This document shows positions 8,302 through 16,987 of a stretch of 64,000 nt of DNA, piece by piece. Both the position numbers and the translations under genes were made by a program. This DNA is from Pseudaquabacterium terrae (GTDB lineage: Bacteria > Pseudomonadota > Gammaproteobacteria > Burkholderiales > Burkholderiaceae_C): assembly GCF_013266755.1 (NCBI RefSeq), contig NZ_JABRWJ010000009.1, forward strand, positions 186,001 through 250,000, in the 5' to 3' direction. Under the pieces are notes generated by a model. The model saw nothing but the letters and a program-made list of their open reading frames with translations, had not been told where the DNA came from and made no database searches. How positions within the stretch are numbered: the first letter of the stretch is position 1; every line of letters starts with the position of its first letter.

Positions 8302-9486
8302 TCATTGCCAGCCGCCGAATCGCGGCCACTCGGCCTCGACCTGGTCTGAAGTGCCGCGCACGACGTGGTAGCTGCGGTGTTGCGCGCCCGTCGCACAGGC
8401 GTGGTTCGGCAGGATGCGCACGCGGTCGCCGATGGCCAGGTCCGGCAGCACGCCGCCCGAGCCCGGCCGCACGGTGATGATCCCGTGCTCCTGGTTGGCG
8501 TCGGCGACGACGAGGTCAGCGCAGGGCTGGCCGGTGATGTCGCACACCACCCCGTAGCCCTGGTCGACGTCTTGCTTGCGCGTGCCCCGGTCCTGCGACA
8601 AGGCCATCCAGCCGGCGTCGACCAGGATCCAGCCCTTCTCGCGCTGGTGCCCGATCACCGTCGCCAGCACTGACAAGGCGATGTCGTCGACCTGGCAGAC
8701 GCCCACGCCGGCCATCACGAGATCGAAGAACACGAAGACCCCTGCCCGCACCTCGGTGACGCCGGTGAGGTCAGTCGCGCTGTGCGCCGTCGGCGTGGAG
8801 CCGACGCTGAGCACCGGGCAGGCCAGGCCCGCTTCGCGCAGGATGGCGGCGGCGTCGACCACGCTTCGCCGCTCGTCCTCGGCGCACTTGCGCAGCGCCT
8901 CGGCTCCCCGGGCGCTGTAGCTGCCGCCGGCGTGGGTCAGCACGCCGCGCAGTTCGGCGCCCGATGCCAGTGCGCGGCCGATGTCGAGCAGGCGCTGCTT
9001 GTCATCGGGCCGCACGCCGGAGCGGTGGCCGTCGCAGTCGATTTCGATGAGGGCCGGAATGCGCGAGCCGGCCTGGCGCGAGGCCAGCGCCACGGCCTCG
9101 GCCTGCTCCACCGTGTCCAGCACCACGGCGATGTCGGCGCCCTGGGCGCGCAGGGCCAGGACCTGCGGCAGCTTGGACGGCGCGATGCCGACGGCGTAGA
9201 TGATGTCCCGCACGCCGGCCGCCACGAACTGCTCTGCTTCCAGCAAGGTCGAGACGGTGGCCGGCCCCGCGGGCGTGTTCATCACGCGCCGCGCGGCGTC
9301 GACCGACTTGCTCGTCTTCAGGTGCGGGCGCAGCGTCACGCCCAGGCCGTCCAGCCGGGCCCGCAGGCGTGCAATGTTGCGCTCCATCCGGTCGGCGTCG
9401 AGGATGAGGCAAGGCGTCGCCAGATGGCCCAGGGTGGTCGCGCTCCTGGCGGACCGTGGCTGTTCAATGGAAGAAGGAAAGCCCAA
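8302..9486 (-). CDS. D-threonine aldolase / DSD1-type PLP enzyme
   Basis: A fold-III PLP enzyme (alanine-racemase-type barrel followed by a D-serine dehydratase-like C-terminal domain) of about 394 residues. The PLP lysine is in RPHLKTSK; the C-terminal metal site is represented by PNHACAT followed by a further His. Relatives cleave D-threonine or other D-3-hydroxy-amino acids to glycine and an aldehyde, or dehydrate D-serine. The start is uncertain: TTG at 9486 is preferred because the longer TTG at 9534 would place the palindrome TTGCGCGCAA inside the gene and leave only 52 bases for the divergent promoters. The flanking LysR gene probably controls it. Confidence 0.87.
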   Translation of the reverse strand: MGFPSSIEQPRSARSATTLGHLATPCLILDADRMERNIARLRARLDGLGVTLRPHLKTSKSVDAARRVMNTPAGPATVSTLLEAEQFVAAGVRDIIYAVGIAPSKLPQVLALRAQGADIAVVLDTVEQAEAVALASRQAGSRIPALIEIDCDGHRSGVRPDDKQRLLDIGRALASGAELRGVLTHAGGSYSARGAEALRKCAEDERRSVVDAAAILREAGLACPVLSVGSTPTAHSATDLTGVTEVRAGVFVFFDLVMAGVGVCQVDDIALSVLATVIGHQREKGWILVDAGWMALSQDRGTRKQDVDQGYGVVCDITGQPCADLVVADANQEHGIITVRPGSGGVLPDLAIGDRVRILPNHACATGAQHRSYHVVRGTSDQVEAEWPRFGGWQ

Positions 9487-9524
9487 TTTGTTCTCTCGCT
9501 GATGACGGTTCAGTGAAGCTGATG

Positions 9525-9534
9525 TTGCGCGCAA
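9525..9534. promoter_or_regulatory. perfect palindrome TTGCGCGCAA, candidate LysR operator
   Basis: A perfect 10-base palindrome lies between the divergent aldolase and LysR genes, 52 bases upstream of the LysR ATG. A second, imperfect palindrome (CTCAATTAAG) follows at about 9546. Confidence 0.35.
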
Positions 9535-9586
9535 CGCCTGCAGAACTCAATTAAGCAAGACTGCATCGAAGATTAAGATCGGCCTT

Positions 9587-10504
9587 ATGCTCAGCTCCGA
9601 CGACCTCCGCTTCTTCAACGTGCTGTCCAAGTGCGAAACGCTGGCTGAATGCGCGCGCAAGCTGGACGTCACGCCGCCCGCCGTCACGCAGCGCCTGAAA
9701 GCCCTGGAGGACCGCATCGGCATCCGGCTCATCGACCGCTCGGGCCGGACGATCACCTTGACGGACGAGGGGACCCTGGTGGCCTCGCACGGCACCATCG
9801 TGGCCGATGCGATGGAAGCGCTGACCGAGGCGCTGTCGAACCGAAAGAAGGCCGTGAGCGGACATCTGCGCGTGGCCGCCCCGCATGGCTTCGGCCGCAT
9901 CCACGTGGCGCCGGTGCTCGACGCCTTCGCGCGCAAGCATCCCGGCGTGACGGTCACCTTGGACCTGTCCGACTTTCCTGGCGCACGCCTGGTCGACACC
10001 TGCGACGTCGTCATCCACATCGGCGCGCCGGCTGCCCTGAGCGAGATCGTCACTACGCTGGCGCCCAACCGCCGCATGCTGTGCGCCAGCCCGGACTACC
10101 TCGCCAGCGCCCCGCCCATTCAATCGCCGGCGGACCTGGTTCGCCACCGCTGCCTGGTCGTTCGCGAGAACGACGAGGACGTGACGCTGTGGCGCTTTCT
10201 CCATCCCTCGCGCGAAGCGGAGACTGTGCGCATCCATCCCACCCTGTGCAGCAATGACGGCGCGGTGGTGCGCGAATGGGCCATCACCGGCCAGGGGGTC
10301 GCAATCCGGTCGGAATGGAACATTGCCGGCGACCTGGCGGCCCGCCGCTTGAAGCGCGTGCTGCCCGCCTGGGAGGTCCCCGCGGCAGACGTGGTGGCGA
10401 TGCTGGGCACCCGGTCCGGCCGAAGCGCGCGCACCACCGCCTTCCTCGCGATGCTGCGCGAATCCCTCTCGCCACCGCCCTGGCGGCGCAAGCCGCCTCA
10501 GTGA
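9587..10504 (+). CDS. LysR family transcriptional regulator
   Basis: A 305-residue LysR protein: helix-turn-helix at residues 1-62 (ECARKLDVTPPAVTQRLKAL), effector domain from about 90 (SGHLRVAAPHGFGRIHVAPV). The AP.GFGR opening of the effector domain is typical of the CrgA/DsdC-like group of short-effector LysR proteins. It is divergent from the D-threonine-aldolase-type gene and is its likely regulator. A decayed paralogue of its DNA-binding domain lies on the far side of that gene (8178-8300). Confidence 0.92.
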   Translation: MLSSDDLRFFNVLSKCETLAECARKLDVTPPAVTQRLKALEDRIGIRLIDRSGRTITLTDEGTLVASHGTIVADAMEALTEALSNRKKAVSGHLRVAAPHGFGRIHVAPVLDAFARKHPGVTVTLDLSDFPGARLVDTCDVVIHIGAPAALSEIVTTLAPNRRMLCASPDYLASAPPIQSPADLVRHRCLVVRENDEDVTLWRFLHPSREAETVRIHPTLCSNDGAVVREWAITGQGVAIRSEWNIAGDLAARRLKRVLPAWEVPAADVVAMLGTRSGRSARTTAFLAMLRESLSPPPWRRKPPQ

Positions 10505-10553
10505 ATGGCCCGCTGCGGCAGCCGCATGACCATGGCAGGCAGCCCGGCGTTCG

Positions 10554-11225
10554 TCACGCCACCACGCCTTGGAAACGCAGGATGTTGTCGATCTGCTGCG
10601 GCACCGGTTCGCCCAGGAAGCTGCCATCGAAGACGGCGCTGCCCACGGTGAAGGCCCAGACCCCGGCTTGCCGCATGGCCTGGACACGTTCGGCGGAATC
10701 GATGCTGCCCGCGGCAATCACCGGCACGGTGACGGCCTGCACGACCCGCCGCGTCAATTCCTCGACGTCGCCTGCGAAGCGGTAGGCCAGCAGGTCCAGC
10801 CCATGCACGCCAGGCAATGCCGCCAGGCGCATGGCATCGTCGACGATCTCGTCGATGCTGCCGGTCAATCGGGTTGGATGCCCCGCGGTGTGGCCGGCAA
10901 ACGGAAAGTAGCGGATATCGCTGGTTTTTAAAAGACGCGTGGCATCCTCGGCATGGCGGCCTCCCAGCAGGTAGTCGACGCCGATCTCGATGGCCGCTTC
11001 CACCGAGCGCATTTCAGCCTCGCGGCTGGTGCTCACCACTTCGAGCATCACCTGCTTGCCATCGGCCTTGATCAGGCGGGCCAAGGCCCTCAACTCGTCC
11101 AACGGCAACCCGATGTCCTTGAATCCGACGTAGCGCAAGGGACTGCGCGACAGACTCGAATACACCTGCGCCGCGTTGCTCACGGTGCGGTCGTCCTTGG
11201 TCAGCATGAAAATGAAATGCGACAT
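10554..11225 (-). CDS. HisA/HisF-like phosphate-binding TIM-barrel protein
   Basis: A 223-residue single-domain alpha/beta barrel. The C-terminal half has the phosphate-binding strands of the HisA/HisF/PriA type: PVIAAGSIDSAERVQAM, then WAFTVGSAVFDG. I do not recognise a characterised family. It is the third gene of a run kinase-PdxA2-barrel (16-base spacing) and so probably handles a phosphorylated three- or four-carbon intermediate such as a 2-amino- or 3-keto-sugar-acid phosphate, or an isomer of dihydroxyacetone phosphate. That role is inferred from context only. Confidence 0.78.
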   Translation of the reverse strand: MSHFIFMLTKDDRTVSNAAQVYSSLSRSPLRYVGFKDIGLPLDELRALARLIKADGKQVMLEVVSTSREAEMRSVEAAIEIGVDYLLGGRHAEDATRLLKTSDIRYFPFAGHTAGHPTRLTGSIDEIVDDAMRLAALPGVHGLDLLAYRFAGDVEELTRRVVQAVTVPVIAAGSIDSAERVQAMRQAGVWAFTVGSAVFDGSFLGEPVPQQIDNILRFQGVVA

Positions 11226-11240
11226 GGCTCTTTCTCTTGA

Positions 11241-12242
11241 TCAGTGAGTGGCCGACCTCTCGCCCTCACGCATCAGCTGATGCGCGGTGGCCAGGGCCGT
11301 TTTCAGGCTCGCAGGGTCGGCCACGCCAAGGCCCGCGATGTCGAATGCCGTGCCGTGGTCCGGGCTGGTGCGCACGAAGGGCAGGCCGACGGTCACGTTG
11401 ACACCATCCTCGACGCCCAGCAGCTTGACCGGGATCAGCCCCTGGTCGTGGTACTGGGCTACGACGATGTCATAACGCCCCTTGCGAGCGTGCATGAACA
11501 CCGTGTCACCAGGCAGCGGGCCCACGGCGTCGATGCCTTCGGCGCGCGCCTGTTCGACGGCCGGCGCAATGATGGCCAGGTCTTCGTTGCCGAAGAGTCC
11601 GCCCTCCCCCGCATGCGGATTGATCCCTGCCACGGCGATGCGAGGCCGCGGAATGCCCATGCCCTGCAGGCTGCGGTGCGCCAGCCGGATGATGCGCAGT
11701 TCCAGCGCAACGCTGAGCTTGCGCACCGCTTCGACAAGCGAGCAGTGGACCGTGACGAGCAAGGTGCGCAGCTGCGGGTTGGCCAGCATCATTCCGTAGT
11801 CGGCGCTGCCAGAGAGGTCGGCGAGCATCTCGGTGTGCCCTGGGTAGGGCACGCCGGCCGCCGCCAGCGCTTCCTTGTGGATCGGTGCCGTGCAGATGGC
11901 CGTGATGCGGCCCTGGTTGGCCCACCCGATGGCGTGCCGGATGGCTTCGAAGGCCGCATGGCCCGCGGCCGCACTGACCCGGCCCCAAGGCAGTTCCGCG
12001 GACAGGTCACTGATGTTGACCACCTGCAGGGTGCCGGGTGCCGGCCGGTGCTGTTCCGGGCCCGCGATGGCATGGATATCGAGGCCCGGCGCCCACAACG
12101 CCGCAGCGCGGCGGAGCACGCCGATATCGCCCACGACAAAGGCCGGGTGCGCTTTCATGAACGCGCTGTCGGCAAAGGTCTTGACGACGATCTCGGGACC
12201 TATCCCGGCGGCGTCGCCGAAGGTCACGGCCACGGGTTTCAT
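11241..12242 (-). CDS. pdxA2: PdxA2-type 4-phospho-D-threonate/erythronate dehydrogenase
   Basis: A 333-residue member of the PdxA family, with the metal-binding histidines in place: His136 (PGHTEM), His210 (INPHAGEGG) and His265 (QYHDQGLIP). True PdxA makes pyridoxine precursors. The PdxA2 branch oxidises 4-phospho-D-threonate or D-erythronate to a 3-keto acid that decarboxylates to dihydroxyacetone phosphate. The direct partnership with a DUF1537 kinase favours PdxA2. The ATG at 12242 overlaps the kinase stop (TGATG); an upstream extension of the frame to 12389 lies inside the kinase gene and is not used. Confidence 0.88.
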   Translation of the reverse strand: MKPVAVTFGDAAGIGPEIVVKTFADSAFMKAHPAFVVGDIGVLRRAAALWAPGLDIHAIAGPEQHRPAPGTLQVVNISDLSAELPWGRVSAAAGHAAFEAIRHAIGWANQGRITAICTAPIHKEALAAAGVPYPGHTEMLADLSGSADYGMMLANPQLRTLLVTVHCSLVEAVRKLSVALELRIIRLAHRSLQGMGIPRPRIAVAGINPHAGEGGLFGNEDLAIIAPAVEQARAEGIDAVGPLPGDTVFMHARKGRYDIVVAQYHDQGLIPVKLLGVEDGVNVTVGLPFVRTSPDHGTAFDIAGLGVADPASLKTALATAHQLMREGERSATH

Positions 12243-13324
12243 CACTGTTCTCCTGTCATCGCTTGTACGCACTGCATGAAGACGTCGTCGTCCCCGAAGC
12301 CACCGGCTTTCGTGACGAGCGGGATCACGCCACGCGGCGTGTGCATCAGGCACAAGGGAATGCCCGGCTGGACTTCGCGCAGCACGCAAATCTCCTGGGC
12401 CTGCAGGCGGCGGGCGATGTGCTTGGCGGTCTCGCCACCGGTCACCACGAGTCCGTCGCAGCGGCCCGCAAGGACCGCTTCGCAGACCCCGTGCACAAGC
12501 AGCGCCGTCAGTCGTTCAGGATCGCCGCGCTCTTCGGGCGTGGCCCAGAGGGTCGCGCCCTTGACCTTGGCCTGCGCATGACGGTGTTGTTCGCGGGAGC
12601 GCGGGTTCTGGCTGCCGACTACCACGCCGGGCCGCTGTGCCGCCTGCCATGACGGTCGAATCGCGGCCTGGGTCGGCAGCGTCATCGCGAACGCCCGGAG
12701 CAAGCCGGTCGAACCCGCCCACAGCACGTCGGGCCGGGCGCCCAGGCGCATCACCAAGTCTCCCAGGTCGGCTTCGGTTTGCGCATCCACCACCACCGCA
12801 TCGTGCAACGCCAATTGCGCCTCCGCCGCCACGGTATTGCGCGCGCAATGCAGCGTTTGACCTTGCGCGGCAAACAACGCCGGCAGGCTGCTCACGCACA
12901 CGGGGTTCAGCGGATCGCGTGCAAACGCGGTCTCGTTGACCGGCACACCGTCGACCAGAACGTTTCCTCCGACCGTCGTGCGCCCAGCGCCTGGGAATGC
13001 CGGCGCTACCACCAGCTTGCTGCGCCCACTCGCCCGCCAGGCGGCCATCACCTCGGGCACTACGGGGCCGCGAAGGGTTGAATCGAACTGCTTGAGCAGG
13101 ATGCTGGCGTCTCGCCACCGCCGAGCCCAGCCGGCCACCAACGCAGCGGCCACTTCATCGGGAAGCGTCCGGCTATCGGTGTCGGTGCTCCAGACTTCGG
13201 ATGTCTCCGGAACCGCGAGCGGTGTCGGGCGCAACACGACGCGTGTGGCCCACCCGCGCTGCGCAAAGGCGGGCAAGGCGTCAGTCGCGCTGGTGAAGTC
13301 GTCTGCGATGACTCGGATCTGCAT
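12242..13324 (-). CDS. four-carbon acid sugar kinase, DUF1537 (DtnK/DenK type)
   Basis: A 360-residue kinase of the four-carbon-acid-sugar kinase family. The N-terminal substrate motif is IRVIADDFTSATD (family ADDxTGA, here with Ser for Gly) and the C-terminal nucleotide domain shows VVTGGETA, then VTKAGGFGDDD. These enzymes phosphorylate D-threonate, L-threonate or D-erythronate at C4; the product is the substrate of the next gene, pdxA2. It is about 50 residues shorter than many relatives. ATG 13324 is chosen because the conserved IRVIADD strand begins two codons later; no strong ribosome site is visible. It is divergent from the MocR gene. Confidence 0.88.
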   Translation of the reverse strand: MQIRVIADDFTSATDALPAFAQRGWATRVVLRPTPLAVPETSEVWSTDTDSRTLPDEVAAALVAGWARRWRDASILLKQFDSTLRGPVVPEVMAAWRASGRSKLVVAPAFPGAGRTTVGGNVLVDGVPVNETAFARDPLNPVCVSSLPALFAAQGQTLHCARNTVAAEAQLALHDAVVVDAQTEADLGDLVMRLGARPDVLWAGSTGLLRAFAMTLPTQAAIRPSWQAAQRPGVVVGSQNPRSREQHRHAQAKVKGATLWATPEERGDPERLTALLVHGVCEAVLAGRCDGLVVTGGETAKHIARRLQAQEICVLREVQPGIPLCLMHTPRGVIPLVTKAGGFGDDDVFMQCVQAMTGEQ

Positions 13325-13325
13325 G

Positions 13326-13335
13326 CACTGCAGTG
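13326..13335. promoter_or_regulatory. palindrome CACTGCAGTG at the kinase start, candidate operator
   Basis: A perfect 10-base palindrome directly abuts the kinase start codon in the 74-base region between the divergent kinase and MocR genes. It could be a regulator binding site that blocks the kinase promoter or ribosome site. Confidence 0.3.
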
Positions 13336-13398
13336 TGTGCGTTCTCTGGTCCGCCGATAAGATCCAAGAATGAGGCAAATCGAGCAACCAAAAACACT

Positions 13399-14844
13399 GT
13401 GTTGAAACCACCGCAGCATCGCAGCGCGCTGCCGCCGCTCGCGCTCGATCCAAATTCCCGGCGGCCGCTGAATGCACAGCTGGCCGAATCACTGCGCGAG
13501 GCGATCCGGGCAGGGCGTATCGCCCCCGGCCGCCCGATGCCGCCCACGCGCGAGGCAGCGCTGCAACTGGGCATCGGCCGGAACACGGTGGTGGACGCTT
13601 ATTCCGACCTGGTGGCCGAAGGCCTGCTGGAAGCGCGCGGGCGGCTCGGCACCTTTGCCGCGCCGCAGGTCGCGCGCACCTCGACGACCGAAGCGCGCAG
13701 CCCGCGCGCGGTGCTTCGCCTGGCAGGTCAACGCGTTGCGACGAACGCGCCGGCACAAGACTGGCGCCTGGGCCAAAGCGGCTCGCAGCTGCTGCCGCTG
13801 CAGGTCTGGCGCGCGGCATGCCGCGAGGCCGGTCGGCATCTTCCGCCGCCGGACTACGGTGATCCCAAAGGCCTGCCGTCGCTGCGCGTGGCGATTGCCG
13901 CGTGGTTGCGCAGACACCGCGGCACGGACCACGACGCACAGCAAATCGTCGTGACGCAGGGCACCGGCGCCGCACTGGAACTGCTGGCGCGCGTGCTGGT
14001 TCGGGCGGGCGATCTCTGCGCCGTTGAAAGCCCCGGCTATCCGCGCGCGGCCGCTGCCTTTGAAGCGGCGGGCGGCACGGTGTTGCACGTGCCCGTGGAC
14101 AGCCAGGGCATGCAGGTGGGCAGCGCATTCGCCGGCCCGGCGCCCACCGTGCTGCACCTGACCGCCGCGCACCAGTACCCATCAGGCGTACGGCTGTCAG
14201 GCGCACGTCGTGCCGAATTGGCCGCGCTGGTCATCCGGCGTGGCAGCCTCGTCATCGAGAACGAGTACGACCACGAGTTCATCTACGAGGGGCAGAACCA
14301 CGCGGCGCTAGCGGGCAGCCTGCCTGCTCACACGGTGCTGGTGAGCACATTCGCCAAGGCTATCAGCCCAGCCTTGAGGATCGGCTTCATCGCCGCGCCG
14401 CATGCCGTGGCCGCCACCTTGGCACAGGCCATCGAGCGCGACAGGCTGCACGCGAGCTGGCCCGTCCAGACATCGCTGCAGTGGCTGCTGGCCGCCGGCG
14501 AATTGCAGCGTCACCTGCGTCGGGTTCGCCGCCACCACGCCAGCCAGCGTGGTCGCCTGGTGCAGGCACTGAAGCAGCGCTGCCCCGAGGTGCGCTTCCG
14601 TGGTCAGGAAGGCGGCCTGCACATCGCGCTGACGATGGGCGAGCCGACGCTCGACAGGAGGCTGGCACGGCGGCTGCGGGAGTTGGGAATCGCATTCCAG
14701 ACCATGAGGGAGTTCGGTGGCGATAGCGACGAGGTGCTGTTGGGCTACGGTCACATGAGTGCCCACGAGATCGAGCACGCGGCCGAGTTGTTGGCCAAGG
14801 CGCTATCGCTCTTGCAAGGTCGCAAGCGAGGCGTCGGACGCTGA
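13399..14844 (+). CDS. MocR-type regulator (GntR helix-turn-helix plus aminotransferase domain)
   Basis: A protein of about 481 residues with an N-terminal GntR-type winged helix (residues about 15-80: GRIAPGRPMPPTREAALQLG, then GRNTVVDAYSDL) joined to a fold-I aminotransferase domain. The PLP lysine is Lys320 in STFAKAISPALRIG. MocR proteins bind PLP and regulate vitamin B6, GABA, taurine and other amine genes. It is divergent from the kinase/pdxA2/barrel operon and probably controls it. Start GTG 13399 gives the usual short N-terminus; the frame stays open upstream to 13333. Confidence 0.88.
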   Translation: MLKPPQHRSALPPLALDPNSRRPLNAQLAESLREAIRAGRIAPGRPMPPTREAALQLGIGRNTVVDAYSDLVAEGLLEARGRLGTFAAPQVARTSTTEARSPRAVLRLAGQRVATNAPAQDWRLGQSGSQLLPLQVWRAACREAGRHLPPPDYGDPKGLPSLRVAIAAWLRRHRGTDHDAQQIVVTQGTGAALELLARVLVRAGDLCAVESPGYPRAAAAFEAAGGTVLHVPVDSQGMQVGSAFAGPAPTVLHLTAAHQYPSGVRLSGARRAELAALVIRRGSLVIENEYDHEFIYEGQNHAALAGSLPAHTVLVSTFAKAISPALRIGFIAAPHAVAATLAQAIERDRLHASWPVQTSLQWLLAAGELQRHLRRVRRHHASQRGRLVQALKQRCPEVRFRGQEGGLHIALTMGEPTLDRRLARRLRELGIAFQTMREFGGDSDEVLLGYGHMSAHEIEHAAELLAKALSLLQGRKRGVGR

Positions 14845-14982
14845 GCTGCGACGATCCTGACAGCTCCCCGGGCACCATCGCGACAGCAGCATGGATGCGC
14901 GATCAGAGCCATGAGGACTGCGTCCACTCGGTCTCGATCGGGTGGCCAGGCGTTGGCGCCTTCCGTCCTGAACGAAAGAGGC

Positions 14983-15963
14983 TTATCCGGCGCCAGGGTG
15001 GCCGATGCCGTCCAGCGCCCCGCGCACCAGGTCCACAAGGCTGTCGTCGGCGCGGAAGCCTGCAGCCAGTGCGGCCTGGGCGTGTAACGGCGCAAAGCCG
15101 CCGAAACGCTGCTCGATCGCTGCATCGGGCTCGTAGCGAACGCGCCGCACTGCATCGGCGCCATGCACCTGCGCAATGGCGTCCACCAGTTCGGCCATCG
15201 AGAAGCAGGACGTCGGCAGGGTGTAGGTGCGGCGCCTGGCCTGCCCCATCACGTCCAGTACCGCCGCATGCAGGAGGTTGTCGACGACGTTCGGCAACGA
15301 GGACGCCCAAGTCCTGGCCTGCGGCGACATCGGGCTGACGAAAGGCCGGCCGGCCGCGAGCTCGCGGATGATGTCGCTGAGGAAGGCCGAGAGTTGCCCC
15401 GTGCGCGCAGGCGGCCGCGCCAGCACGCCGGGCAGACGCAGCGAGCGGCCGTCGACCCAGCCGCGGCGGCTGAAGTCGTCGACCAGGATCTCGCCGGCGA
15501 GCTTCTGCGCGCCGTAGGTCATCTGCGGCCGCGGCAGCGTGTCGTCGGTGACCGGCGCCGACAGCGGGCCGAACACCGCGATCGAGCTCGCGAAGATGAA
15601 CACCGGCGCGGCGCCGCCGACCAGCACCTGCGCCCGGCCGCGCTCCAGCAGGCCGAGGGTCGCGTCCAGGTTCACGCGCCGCGCGAGCGCGTAGTCGGCT
15701 TCCGCGGTGCCGCCGGGGATGCTGGCCAGGTGGAACACCGCGTCCAGCGGTGCGCCGGCCAACGCGCGGTCCAGCATCGCGGCGTCGGCCAGGTCGCCGG
15801 CATGGCGGTGCACGAGGCCCTCGCGCGCCGGCGCGTCGCCGAAGCCCATGTCGAGCAGCGACAGCCGCGTCAGCGCGCGGTCGCCCAGGCGGCCCGCGGC
15901 CGCCAGCCGCGCGGCCAGCGCGCGGCCGACGAAGCCGTTCGCGCCGGTGACGAGCACGTGCAT
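14983..15963 (-). CDS. denD: DenD-like D-erythronate dehydrogenase (extended SDR)
   Basis: A 326-residue extended short-chain dehydrogenase/epimerase. The NAD-binding motif is VTGANGFVG at residues 5-13, with FASSIAVFG providing the catalytic Ser and YGAQKLAGE the Tyr-xxx-Lys pair. Full-length similarity in recognisable blocks (HLASIPGG, RLPGVLARP) is to the D-erythronate 3-dehydrogenase DenD group. It is the last gene of the long aromatic operon (4 bases after the FAH-family gene) but also lies beside the DUF1537/pdxA2 module, so it may serve either. DenD function is inferred from family resemblance. Confidence 0.78.
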   Translation of the reverse strand: MHVLVTGANGFVGRALAARLAAAGRLGDRALTRLSLLDMGFGDAPAREGLVHRHAGDLADAAMLDRALAGAPLDAVFHLASIPGGTAEADYALARRVNLDATLGLLERGRAQVLVGGAAPVFIFASSIAVFGPLSAPVTDDTLPRPQMTYGAQKLAGEILVDDFSRRGWVDGRSLRLPGVLARPPARTGQLSAFLSDIIRELAAGRPFVSPMSPQARTWASSLPNVVDNLLHAAVLDVMGQARRRTYTLPTSCFSMAELVDAIAQVHGADAVRRVRYEPDAAIEQRFGGFAPLHAQAALAAGFRADDSLVDLVRGALDGIGHPGAG

Positions 15964-15967
15964 CGCG

Positions 15968-16966
15968 TCAGCCCTCCGCGGCGGCCGCGGCCGGCACCAC
16001 GCGCTGGTCGATCGCGCCGAAGGGCCCGTCGCGGCCGTCCGCGAACCTGGCCTGCATGCGCACGCGGTCGCCATAGCGCATGAAAGGCGTGTGGATCGCG
16101 CCGAGGTCGATCTTCTCGATCACCCGCCGCTCGGCGATGCAGGCCGAGCCCGCGCCGCGCGCGCGGTTGGACACCGTGCCCGAGCCGACGATGCAGCCGG
16201 CGCTGAGCCGCCGCGTGCGCGCCGCGTGCGCGATCAGTTCGCCGAAGTGGAAGTTCATCTCGCGGCCGTCGGGCTCGCCGAAGCGTTCGCCGTTCCACTG
16301 CACGTGCAGCTTCATGCGCACGCGGCCGCCCTGCCAGGCGTCGCCCAGCTCGTCGGGCGTCACCGCCACCGGCGCGAAGGCGGTGGACGGCTTGGCCTGC
16401 AGGAAGCCGAAACCGGTCTTCATCTCGTGCGGGCCCAGCGCGCGCAGGCTCCAGTCGTTGAGCTGCACCAGCAGCCGGACGCAACTCAGCGCCGCATCGG
16501 CCGAGACACCCATCGGCACCGGCCCGCAGACCACGCCGAACTCGCCCTCGAAATCGATGCCGTGCGCTTCGGACGGCAGCGGCACGTCGTCGCGGGGCCC
16601 CAGGAAGTCGTCGCTCGCGCCCTGGTACATCACCGGCATGGTCTCGAAGTCGGGGATCGGCGGCGTGTTGAAGGCCTGCTCCATCAGCCGGCCGTGGTTC
16701 AGGAAGGCCGAGCCGTCCAGCCACTGCGGGCAACGCGGCAGCGGCGCGGCGCAGGCGGCGGGGTCGAAGGCGACGATTCCGGGCGCGGTGCCGGCCTCCA
16801 TCGCGTCGGCCAGCGCCTGCAGCGGCGCCTGCACGGCGTCCCAGCGTTGCAGGGCATCGATCAGCGAGGGTGCGATGGCCGTCGCGGCGACGGCCCGGCC
16901 CAGGTCGTGCGAGACCAGCACCAGCCGGCCGTCCAGCGTGCCGTCCTTCAAGGTGGCGAACTTCAT
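15968..16966 (-). CDS. fumarylacetoacetate hydrolase family protein
   Basis: A 332-residue FAH-superfamily protein. The C-terminal catalytic barrel carries the metal ligands in IDFEGEFGVV and in the later LNDWSLR segment. The family includes fumarylacetoacetase, fumarylpyruvate hydrolase and the hydratases/decarboxylases of meta-cleavage pathways; the N-terminal extension (about 110 residues) is like fumarylacetoacetase. It would process a ring-cleavage product made by the extradiol enzyme and C-C hydrolase of the same operon. Confidence 0.87.
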   Translation of the reverse strand: MKFATLKDGTLDGRLVLVSHDLGRAVAATAIAPSLIDALQRWDAVQAPLQALADAMEAGTAPGIVAFDPAACAAPLPRCPQWLDGSAFLNHGRLMEQAFNTPPIPDFETMPVMYQGASDDFLGPRDDVPLPSEAHGIDFEGEFGVVCGPVPMGVSADAALSCVRLLVQLNDWSLRALGPHEMKTGFGFLQAKPSTAFAPVAVTPDELGDAWQGGRVRMKLHVQWNGERFGEPDGREMNFHFGELIAHAARTRRLSAGCIVGSGTVSNRARGAGSACIAERRVIEKIDLGAIHTPFMRYGDRVRMQARFADGRDGPFGAIDQRVVPAAAAAEG

Positions 16967-16987
16967 GGCGTGCGTCCTGTCGTCGGA

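Noticed and set aside
8217-8477. 86-codon open frame on the plus strand as a gene
   Set aside because: Only the first part is LysR-like; past about 8300 it runs antisense into the aldolase gene. Recorded as a pseudogene fragment instead.
14845-14982. Small gene between the convergent MocR and denD-like genes
   Set aside because: Short open frames here extend antisense into neighbours and show no recognisable features.
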